64,000 nt of DNA from Nematostella vectensis. Lineage: Eukaryota > Cnidaria > Anthozoa > Actiniaria > Edwardsiidae. Made by a program: the position numbers and the translations under genes. Below are positions 43,801-55,800 of the stretch, piece by piece. The stretch is taken from NCBI RefSeq assembly GCF_932526225.1, contig NC_064047.1, forward strand, positions 8,855,994 through 8,919,993, in the 5' to 3' direction. Each line of letters begins with the position of its first letter. Within the stretch, counting starts at the first letter, position 1. The notes beneath the pieces are model-generated. The model did not search any database. It was not told the DNA's origin and saw only the letters and a list, made by a program, of their open reading frames with translations.

Positions 43801-46800
43801 TATTGAATCCCGTTTAGCAGCCTGTTCAAATAGCGTGGTGACTAAAATCAACAATACTTCTAGTTTGTGAATATTGAATAATTTGATCTTATTATTCTGT
43901 AATTGCACTAACACACAACCACTAACACAGTATATTTTGTATATACAAGGACATTCCTATTTGATGTTTTATATGACAAGTGGATAACTGAATTTAAACC
44001 TGAAAATATTGAATATCAATTTACTAATATTAGGTAAGCTAAGCACAAGTGACACAAAATTTCCCATAATATGTTTGATAATTTGATTTTTAGGGTTAAA
44101 TGCTAATTGTATAACAAAACATAGAAAAATTCATTGTGAGAAGCATTGATATGATAAGAAAAGTAGAAAAAATATTGTTTTTGCTTCTACTGATTTGTTT
44201 ACCATGGAAAATTTCCTGAACAAGTGCAAGCTTTCCATCCTCCACAGGGTCTTAACCATCAATGCTCAATGTTCTGTTTGTATTTATAATATGGAAAGCA
44301 TAGTTGTCAACCCAACTTGGGCAGAAATATTGTGAAATCGGGATGAAATACAGTAAATATGTGAAAAAAAACCCAAAAGAGCCAATGCGGGTGAATACAG
44401 GGAATGTATGAACATTCTCACAAAAATTAGGCTTGTGACAGGGTCCAACATCTTGAGACACCCGCCTAGTGCAGGTGGGTTGGGCAAAGCTTTTTGCTTC
44501 AAGACAAGTTTTTTGTACAACTCAAAACAATTTCCTTACAAATTAAGTGTATATTTTTAGCGGGAACAATTTTTGTTGGCATAATTTGTTCACCCTACCA
44601 TCGTCTATCTTTCGTGAGTTTAGAATTACCGGCCTTGAACCGATTGGAACATAGACCCCGCACGTGTTGTTCGTTGATCGCGCGTCGTCTGTGCTGTAAT
44701 AACATAGAGCTTCGATAACTCTGTGTCAGTCCTGAGAAAATACAGTGTACAAAAAAATAGCTCATTTACAACCAAAGTCGAAAACAATAACCCTTAACGT
44801 ATCCGAAATTTCGGATGGTGCAAACTGCCGAAAAAACTATAGCAAAATTTTCGGCGAAGAATATCCGAAATTTCGGATTAGAACAATAGACAAAATTTTG
44901 GCGAGATTCGTCAAATTTCGGTTGCATTACTTTCTTTCAGTACTGTAGTTCTTGCATGGATAACTACTTAAAAAATAAATTTTCACTTGCTCTATTCCAT
45001 TAGGCTTTTGGAAATGCCAAGACCACTTACAACAACAACTCAAGTCGCTTTGGCAAGTTAACTCAGATCAAGTTCAGGGAGGACGGAGCAGTTACAGGGT
45101 AAAAGCTTTTTCGTCTTTGTAACGTGGAGATGTGACCTTAAAACACTTACGTGACACTGTTGATTGCGTGACACTGTTGATTGCGTGACACTGTTGATTG
45201 AATGACACTATTGATTACATGAGACTGTTGATTGGGTGACGTGACAATAAGGATGTGTGACTTGCGTGACGTGATAATGAGGATGATTGGTGTGTGTGAT
45301 GTGATGATCAAGATGTGTGACGTGGCGATGGTTGGCGTTATATGTATGGCAATGTCACGCAGGTTAAATGTGTGTCAACTCGTGTGACCTATGGGGGTGA
45401 TGCATTCTCTATCGTTCGTTTCAGCGCTGCATTAAGAAAATACTTGCTGGAGAAATCACGTATCGTCTCACAGGCCCCCCAAGAGAGGTATCTTTCTCCT
45501 GCACCAAATATACAATTTCCAACAGGATCCTCTACATTTGCAATAAACCATTCCACAATTCGCATTGAACTTCAATACATTTGTTTATATGGCCGAGAGC
45601 AAGGATCATTTTTGATGTTATTTTTGGCTATGAGTCTCGTCCTCAATGTTTTTTAGTAGGGGGCAGCTTGTTGTTTCTTTGGAACCCCCCCCCCCCCTCA
45701 CATTATTGTTAAAGTACACGTCTTTGGTTTATCAGGCTTTTTAATATATATTGATAACCTATAATCTATTTCTATGTAGGAACTACCATGTTTTTTATTA
45801 TCTTTTGGCTGGTGCGTCAGCAGAACTCAAAGCAGAACTCCACCTCAACGATCCTCGAGAGTTCAGTTATCTTAACCAGGTGAAAAGCGAAGCAATCTCT
45901 GTGAACCTTTGGATAACTTAGTTCAGTGCTGGCCAATGAAAACGCTTCTCTGATTAGTGACGGGACACCAAAAATAAATTCCGTTGTTGGATACTGCCGA
46001 CAAGATTTTACAGAACATTAAAAAACAAAAATGAATGTCACTAAGATTTGAGTTAGGGTATCTTAGCAGCAATTGTGAATAAAGTAGACCGAATACTATC
46101 CCTCCCCTAAACAATCCTTGACTCATTCTTCCCTTTTAAATTAAAAACACCCCTTTTTCTACTTCCAGAGTAAGTGCTACACAATTGAGGGTATTGACGA
46201 GAGTTATGAGTTTCTGCGGCTGAAGCAATCCATGGAAATGGTTGGATTTACTGCTGACGTACAAAAACGGTATGTAGCGTGACAAATGACGTGCGGGTAG
46301 CATGACATATGCCGTGACATGTAGCTTGTCAGACTTCACTGCCGACTTTCTAAAACGGTACGCGTGCCTTGCGTGACAATAGCGTAACTATGGTAGACCT
46401 CACTGCAACAACAAAAACAGTGCGGATTCCTGGCGTGACAATTAGCGTGACTAGGACAGACCTTACTACAGAAACGTATGCCTAGCGTGACGGATGGTGG
46501 ACAAGTTGAATGGCGGGTAAACCACACTGCCGACGTTAGAGACGGTTAGCAGGCCTTGCTCCATGTTTCTCTCGTGAGAATAGCTTGAAAAGCGTTTTGA
46601 ATTCATTCAAACAGGATATTTTGTGCTCTATCGGCCGTTCTTCATATTGGAAATATTCAGTTTAAAAAGGTAAGCGTGCTCTTGGAAAAGTTATGAATGA
46701 CTATTCCATTTATATTGGTTGTTGTTATTGGTTGTTCGATTTACACTAGATATTGTTATGGGTTGTTCTATTTACTTAGGATGTTGTTATTGGTTTTTCT

Positions 46801-49800
46801 ATTTACACTGGATGTTGTGATTGGTTGTTCGATTTACACTAGATGTTGTGATGGGTTGTTCGATTAACACTGAAGGTTGTGATGGGTTGTTCGATTTACA
46901 CTAGATGTTGTGGTGGGTTGTTTGATTTACACTAGATGTTGTGATTGGTACGATTAACACTGAATGTTGTGATTGGTTGTTCGATTTACTTTAGATGTTG
47001 TTATTGGTTGTTCGGAATTCTAATCGGCCCTGTGATTGGCTGTTTGCAGAAACCCTCTCGCGAAGATGAAGTTGTGGTAAAAGATGGCCAGGATCTCAAG
47101 ATAATATCTGATCTCCTGATGGTAAGATAATATCTGATCTCCTGATGTTAAGATAATATCTGATCTCCTGATGGTAAGATAATATCTGATCTCCTGATGG
47201 TAAGATAATATCTGATCTTCTGATGGTAAGATAATATCTGATCTCCTTATGGTAAGATAGTATCTGATCTCCTGATGGTAAGATAATATCTGATCTCCTT
47301 ATGGTAAGATAATATCTGATCTCCTGATGGTAAGATAATATCTGATCTCCTGATGGTAAGATAATATCTGATCTCCTGATGTTAAGATAATATCTGATCT
47401 CCTGATGGTAAGATAATATCTGATCTCCTGATGGTAAGATAATATCTGATCTTCTGATGGTAAGATAATATCTGATCTCCTTATGGTAAGATAGTATCTG
47501 ATCTCCTGATGGTAAGATAATATCTGATCTCCTTATGGTAAGATAATATCTGATCTCCTGATGGTAAGATAATATCTGATCTCCTGATGGTAAGATAATA
47601 TCTGATATCCTTATGGTAAGATAATATCTGATCTTCTGATGGTAAGATAATATCTGATCTCCTGATGGTAAGATAATATCTGATCTTCTGATGGTAAGAT
47701 AATATCTGATCTCCTTATGGTAAGATAGTATCTGATCTCCTGATGGTAAGATAATATCTGATCTCCTTATGGTAAGATAATATCTGATCTCCTGATGGTA
47801 AGATAATATCTGATCTCCTGATGGTAAGATAATATCTGATATCCTTATGGTAAGATAATATCTGATCTTCTGATGGTAAGATAATATCTGATCTCCTTAT
47901 GGTAAAACAGTAAACAATTATTAGATGAGGTTTTAGTGATTTCCGGAATAATCAATGTCAAGTCAAGTGGAATCAGGCGAGGCCGAAGGCATTGATTCAG
48001 TAAAACACACTTTCTCGAAAACAAAATCTATTCCCGATTTGCACAAAGGCCGACACTTCTCACAATCGAATCTTCGCATCACCTGATGGTAAGATGCAGC
48101 AAAAATCAAGGCTGGTCAATCCGCCGACAGTTCAATCTCCTCTTCTGTATAGATCACTTCTTACAAGAAGTTCAGTATTCCGTCAACCATTAGAATATTG
48201 TCAGAATATCGACAGAATATCTGTCATCCAAACAGGGGCATATAACTGCCTTGCCTTGGCTTAGCCAGGGGTTTTGACAATCTCTTAAAAAGATCTCTTG
48301 AACATATGCATCAGGGGTTTTGACAATCTCCTTAAAAGATCTCTTGAAAATATGCATACATACACGTGAATAACCATATGATTTCTAATATTGTTCGTCG
48401 GGCGTAAAGCTGAAAAAGGGCCCAGGAACGACCCTGTTCACGTATCAGACTTCGATAAGGGACAGTCATTCGATTCTCTTGTAAATAAAATACCTTCTTA
48501 TACCAGTCCCCTGGGTCTGGGATGAATCGGAAAGGCTTTTTTTGCCTGATCTTGCGGGCGGGTGGCGTGAAAAATGGTGTGCTTGTGATATGTAGCTCGA
48601 CTATGGTAGACTTCAGTAGACATACAGGATCAATACGTACACCAAGCGTGACGATGTTTTCTTTGTCCAGGTGACTGAGGAGAAGCTGACTGAAGTCCTG
48701 ACAGCCAGAAAACGTATCACACGAGGGGAGCAATTCATCGTACCATATGATAATGACGAGGTAATGCAAATGTTACCAAGGGCGGGTACTCGCATACAAG
48801 TATGACAGCTGTTGTTCGAAGAATTTTATTTATATTATTATTCATGATCTGGTACTTGGGTCTGATCGATTAAAAATCTTTATCCTGGGTATTTTTTGAA
48901 TGTGAGTTTTTGGTCTCTGTCGGGCAATCTTATTTTTCCCACAGAAAAACACCGTAAATCGGTTCAAGCCTTACTACGTCCCTATCGGTACCCCCCAAGA
49001 AAACGGGACAATTTCTGATCGGTCATTGCATTCTACCCACAGGCCTTAGCGACCCGCGACGCGATGGCGAAAGCTTTATATGGCACGCTATTTGATTGGA
49101 TAGTACTCCAGGTGAACCACGTGCTAGTTGTCAAGCAACAAAGCGCTAAAGAGGTTAGGAGAATTTTAGAATATATCAGTCTTTTAGTATGTACCTTAAA
49201 GCCGCATTGTCACCAGTTTACCTCCGGTCGATTGCGCAACAATCTCCGATGATTTTTAACGGAAAACGCGAAAAATATTTCAAAATATTAAAAGCATTGT
49301 GTCTATTGGAAGTTTCTTTGAGGATGTGATTGATAATTTAGAGCGGATGGCCTGTTAAATATCTCGGATTCTAATAGATCCTTTTGTCTTTTAACGGTTG
49401 AGGTTTCCGTCGGACCTCTGGAAGTAAACTGGTGACAATGCGGCTTTAGGCAAGGAGGATGACGACAGCCAGGACAACAAGATTGAAAGAAACGTGTTCG
49501 CGCTTTACTTTAAATCCCCAGCTAGAAGAGATGGAATAAGTGACATATTAAGTTCAGAAATCGATTACATGAACGAAGGACATTACAGTGTTTGTACTGT
49601 AGCGAACGTATAGTGAAGCGTTTACTGTGAAAACGTTCGCGTCCTAAGTTGACCATGAAACTTGGAAATCTCCTGGAATGTATCAGAGAGAACACATTGC
49701 TACTTTCATCTACTTGATTCTCAATCAATTTCTATTGTTTTCGGACGTCGCCGTACTATTTTTGAAGTCGTTATCCAAGGGATCCTTTTCCAGAAGTATT

Positions 49801-52800
49801 TTGTTCATTATTAAGGCTACTAGCAGTCGTTGCTGATTTCAGTGTAAAAAACTCCATCTCTATTTCTTTCAAGGAACGAGAACCACCATCCTGGATTTTG
49901 AGCAAAATAGTAAAAGACTTTACCCACATTATTGACATACGTGTTTTATCCTGATTTTAGTGGTGTTCAATTGGCGTACTGGACATCTTTGGATTTGAGG
50001 ATTTTGAGTGCAACAGCTTTGAGCAACTTTGCATCAACTTTGCCAACGAGAAGCTGCAGTATTACTTCAACCAGCATATCTTCAGACTTGAGCAGGTAAA
50101 AAGGCGGCAGAACGGACCGCATACATGTCAACCTCCGAAAATCTCAAGGCTTGAGAATTTTTTTTGGGGGGGAGGGGCTGGTGTATTTATTTTTAGGGGG
50201 AGGGGTGGGTTTAACCTTGCAGGCGTTTGCCGTATAGAAAGCTCTCGCGAACAAATCCAATTATAGATCTCACGAGAGTGTTAGATAAATTGCGCTTCGC
50301 AAGAAAATTACCGTTTCAAATATTTTAATAGAAAATAGGCAAAATAACGATTTTCTATAGAATAATTTTTCGGAAGCGATAAAAATCGCTAAAAAGCTGG
50401 AGATTTGGTGCTCAACGCGAGAGCGGGAGAAGGGGTCCAAAATCTTGAGACTCCCGCCTAAATGCCGGAGAGTTGACAGGTATGTTACCGGGAAAGCATT
50501 GTAATAATAAAAGAGTACAATCATACAAATTATTACTTGATCAAGGTCGAGTTTGCTCAGTTTTTTTTCATTGTGATTTATGGATAAATTTCTGTTTATC
50601 AAATCCTTAGGACGAATACATAACCGAAGACATTGAGTGGCGAAACGTAGACTTTGTCGATAACTACACGTGTCTAGAGTTGATCAGCGGTCGCCCCACT
50701 GGTGTCATGCACCTTATTGATGAAGAGAGCAGGTATGTAATTCGCCAATCAGAGCACGCATATTATTGCATGTTTTGCCCAACGTACAGTGCATAATTCT
50801 ATTGCACACAATGCCTTTTTTGTCGCATTTTTGTAAACACAAAAGTGCGGGCAACCTCATACTGTATCCTGTGGTATTATTTTTAATGAAATTCCCGATA
50901 ACCGTTAAGAACAAGTTGAGAGAGAATCCTTTTTTTAGTTTTCCCGGTGCGACGGAGACCTCACTTCTAGACAAGATAAACAAGACACATTCGTCGCATA
51001 GCAACTACGTACCGTCCCTTCTAGACCCTTCCTTCGAGATCAAGCACTACGCAGGCGCAGTGCAGTACTCCATCAAGGTTGGTCAGCGGTCTTCATGTTG
51101 GGGTTCCTTCCCATAATCCTTTACGGACACTCACCACAAAACCCTGATGAAACGGTGTTTTCTGTTAGAAAATCTTACTGCGGTTCTCAATATTCTGTGA
51201 ACTCTTGATGCCGATTTCCATTAGCAACAATCTCAAAAGTGTTTCTTGCGTTGAGCAAATAGCGCCTTAGATAGCGTTCCGGATAACACCCTTTTGAGGC
51301 CTTCATACTGCCCTTCTCAGATCAAAATTCATAAAACTTGATGCATTTCAGGGTTTCCTGGACAAGAATCGTGACCTTATGCGTCCCGACATCCTAAGCG
51401 TGCTCAAAAGCAGCAATCTCCGATTTATCCGGGAACTGTTAGGTAAGTAATTAGCACAATACATGTAGCCACTACATAGCACTTCACAACACTTGTGAAC
51501 ATAAAAGAAAGATTAGGCCCGATTCATACATCGCGCTCCTGCCGTGCCGAATCTAAATATCTATTTGTAGACTTTCTTAATGCCTATTTGACACAAATCC
51601 GTTGGGTTCGACGTTTGATTCACACTTCGAATAAAATGAGTTGCGCGGGCCGTCAAAGTTGACTGATGTGGAGTTTCTGTTGCAAAAATCAAAATGAACA
51701 TGGTAATCAAAAACGTTTAAATTAGCGTCGTGCTTTTGCCAAGTAGTAACCTGTGTAGCAAGCGTTTTTGTGTGTTTTAAGGGCGTAGAAATAAGAAATG
51801 AACGAGTTTTTTGACAATTTGACAGCGCGAGTGAGGCAAGCGCAAAAAGAGGAGGGGGAGCGGGGTTTCCTCTCTCTCCCCACTTTTCGCGCGGCCATAC
51901 TCCTCGCTCGGTTTTGTTTTAGTTTCGTTGAAACTCCAAAGAAACGCTTGCTACGCAGGCTAGCCAAGTAGCAGACTAGCGCGGCCGGGCCCAGTGTCGA
52001 GCCGAATTTCCGAATCTTGTTCTGCCGTGAAAACCATAGTTGATTCATACGTCGAACTCTTCAATTAAAGCAATATGATTTGGCAAGGCTGGAGCGCGAC
52101 CTATGAACCAGGCCTTGATTCCCGTTTGTTCTAGGTGCAGACCCGATGGCTATATACCGCTGGTCCGTTGTTCGGTCGTTCTTCAAAGCCGTTCATGCAT
52201 TCAAACTCTCCGGGCGACTTTACAGAATGAGTAAGGCACTTATGATCTACTTATGATTATAAATAAACCAATTCGGGGCGCTAATCACCCTCCTTGCAAG
52301 CTGGAATGCTATATTACGGAAGCGCAGATATAACGTGGTCGAGTCGAAGTTAAACCACGGAGCTTACAGTATTTCAAGATTGTTGGCTTTTGTTGAGGGA
52401 GAAAAAACGGAAAACCCGGGTAAAACCCGTTTGGAATACAGGCGAAAACCAATAAACTCAACTCACGTCGGAACCGGGAATCGAATCCGGTACAGGGGAC
52501 TTGCGCTGGGAGATCACGTGACTTTTTGTGTGGCAAACTAGCGCGCGATCAGGCTTTTAGCGGCAAAATATCAGCAACAAACAGCACGTTATTCAACGCT
52601 AAAGATAAAAGCCAGAATTCTTTTTTTCAGAAAGTGTTTAGTTTTGTTTAAAGATTTTATTTTTTTTCGTCGTTCTCTGGTGTGACGGGCGCAGTCACTT
52701 CTGATTTTTTTTTTTTTATTATTTTGTTTTGAATTTGCCATCCAGAAAGGTCACGTGATCTTTTAGCGCAAGTCCCCTTCTCGGTAATTTAGGGCACAGG

Positions 52801-55800
52801 CACTACCGAGTGAAGCTCTACCAACTGCGCCACCTGGGCTCACCTACGGTGTATTGCTTTGGCGGTTATTATCGAAACAAATAAAAGTCAAATGTCAGGC
52901 TGGAATAGTTGCATTCTAGAAAAAGTATTTGGCCGATTTTGTTTAAAGAAACGCTGCCATCTTGTCTCTGATTTCATTCGAAAAAGAACTAGTAACCAGC
53001 AAGAAGGAAGAGTTCGTATCTGATGTATAAATAGCATTTTGTTTTTGATTTCTGGATGCTAAACTCCTATGCCCTTTTATTAGGTGGAAAAGCTAGCGAA
53101 AAGACTGCAGTTCGACGCGGAAAGCGGGTACGTCATCATAAAGATAATATCAATGTGCCCACTTTTGTTCTAATAGCGATTTTTGGCATGGTTTAATCGT
53201 CTGTTATTTTCCCAACAGAACTCGAAAACGTTAAGGTAAGGGAAAAACATTTAAAAAGAGTATTCATCAAGTGCGTATCTAGGGGTGGACGCTGGGGGTC
53301 CGTCTTATGAAATACGAGATCAATTTTAACATATATATTTTTTTTGAGGGGGGGGGGGGGGACACCACACATGATCAAAACTAAACTGGTGCTTTTCAAG
53401 TTTCTGGTGGTAATCTGCCGAGTTTTCAAACACTTGAAGATAATCTGCTGCCATCAAGGAAGGGAAAGAGACGATCTCTTAGTGCCTGATAAAATTAGGG
53501 TATTTCGGAGCTTGTATGAATATCTTTCTTTCCTTAGTTCTCTCCCTTTTTTGGAGTTGGGGCGGGTCAGTAAGGATATGGCTCGTTTTTTGGAGAAATG
53601 AGCTTACTATATAACGATTCTGACCGACGTGTGACCTTTCTAGAATGAGCAGTATTCTGAATCCCAACGACGAGTCCAACATGTCTTACCCCGAGACGGC
53701 CTCTCTTATCAGGAAAGCCTCGCGCGTCATCAGGTACAACCTAGCCTACAATTTGGGCCTTCTAAACGGGTTACATGTGCTACTAGATGGATCGTGGAAA
53801 AACGTAAAATCTAGGACGAGCTCAAACTCAAAGCGAACATGATTACCATTGACAACCCTTGCTCAACACAGCGTTGTGGGACGTTTGCTTAGCTTACATG
53901 TTTTTCGGCATGCGTTGTGTGACGTTCACGTGTGTTGTGTGACACTTGCATGTGTTTCATGACGCTTACACATGTTGTGTGACGCTTACACGTGTTGTGT
54001 GACGCTTACACGTGTTGTGTGACACTTGCATGTGTTGTGACGTTTGCATGTGTTGTGTGACGCTTACACGTGTTGTGTGACGCTTACACGTGTTGTGTGA
54101 CGCTTACACGTGTTGTGACGTTTGCATGTGTTGTGTGACGCTTACACGTGTTGTGTGACACTTGCATGTGTTGTGACGTTTGCATGTGTTGTGTGGCGCT
54201 TACATATGTTGTGTGACGCTTACACGTGTTATGTGACGTTCCCATGTGTTGTGTGACACTTGCATGTGTTGTCTGACGTTTGCGTGTAATTTGTGGCGCT
54301 TGCATATGTTGTGTGACGCTTACAAGTGTTGTTCGACGTTCGCATGTGTTTTGTGACAGTTGCATGTGTTGTGTGACGTTTGCGTGCGTTGTGTGACGCT
54401 TGCATGTATTGTGTGACGTTTGCATGTTATATGTGACATTTGCATGAGTTGTGTGACGTTTGTATGTTTTGTGTGACGTTTGCATGTGTTGTGTGACGCT
54501 TGCATATGTCGTGTGACATTTACATGTATTGTGTGACGCTTGTATGTGTTGCGTGACGTCTACCTGTGTTGTGTGACGCTTACGTGTTTTTTTTCTCAGG
54601 AGGATGCATAGTAACAAGACTTCGCAAGCTCAATCGAAGGTGCGCACCCTACCCCCACCCCCCCCCCTCCTGCCAGTTATTGTTACCTGCATTGTCTGCC
54701 TTTTGCGGATTTGTGTTCACGCATAGTCACGTGTACATATTTAGCTCGTCACTATGTTTATTCTGCAGCATTTCGTTTCCAAGTTTCGTCACGGCCTGGA
54801 GACCAAGCGTGACATGTCAATGAGAACCTATGACTATCTCTACAAGGCAGCCAATCAGAGAGGAAAGGCAGCGCCCAAGAACCCGCCCACTGTGAGCGCA
54901 CAGTTCCAGGTCCGTATCATCAAAATGAATAATAAAAGGCTGATGTAGTTTAACAAACTCGAAATTGTGTTTCATGAATATATTGCTATAGTTTCCTTTT
55001 TTATATCGATTGAACAAAATTAATGACCACTTAAATTAGAGTAGTTTTGCTGTCTCGGTCTCTAGATTTAAACAAGAGTTTTTTTATTTTCTTTAAAATG
55101 ATTTATCCTTTTGAAGATTTGATTAGACTTCTTAACGTCTGTTTTATTTGATTGAATTAATAAAAATAGACAAATGCATACTATATTTTAACTCATCTTA
55201 GGAATGAGAAGCTACCTCGGCACAGCTCTCCCCCACCCTCCCACCCGCAGGGTGAAAGTGGAAAGAAGCGCTGTGCTAAGGGGTAGAACTCTTATCACAA
55301 AATAAGTACCTCAGAGAAATTTAGGGTATCTTTGCGATTCGTTTTCGCCTCTGGTCAAATTATCTAAGTCATAGACGCCTTTCACATTACATGTGATAGT
55401 TTGTGAAACGTTAGAGTGGTTTTTATTAACCCGTGAAACAAAGTGATAGTAAAAAATGTAATAGTCAGGAAAACACTACAGAGAACAATGTAATTGGATC
55501 ACAATAAAGCGTAATGCGCCAAAGTGTAGTTCACTGGTGAATGAAAATCGCTCTATAAAGCTACATCCATCTTTGTTTTGGTGTGACATTGAGATGTGGC
55601 GCACCGTATTAGTTATCTTGTTGGTTTACCTCGACAAGCCTCCCCCTTGAAGGCATTCCCTTACGGGACTCTAACTCATAGGATCATAGTTAACTATGAT
55701 AGGATATACGCTTGACATCATATTACCTTACTTTCAGTCGTCTTTGAATCGCTTGATGGAGATTCTGGGAGCCGCGCAGCCCTTCTTCGTCCGCTGCATC

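Larger units (their letters stand above)
41566..45003 (+). other. Myosin intron 1 (3.4 kb)
   Basis: No coding exon supported. AT-rich, with the MITE-F copy at 43539-43801 and a pair of 16-base palindromes at 44801-44878. Confidence 0.6.

Noticed and set aside
47098-47903. CRISPR-like regular repeats
   Set aside because: Units are contiguous with no unique spacers, and the DNA is eukaryotic genic sequence. It is a minisatellite.
48944-48990. Possible extra exon between myosin exons 8 and 9 (good acceptor, plausible donor)
   Set aside because: Exon 8 and exon 9 are already in phase and continuous with the family. Inserting this piece would shift the frame.
54084-54617. 177-codon minus-strand frame
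   Set aside because: Its 20-residue periodicity is three turns of the 20-bp intron 17 array. It overlaps the exon 18 acceptor of myosin.
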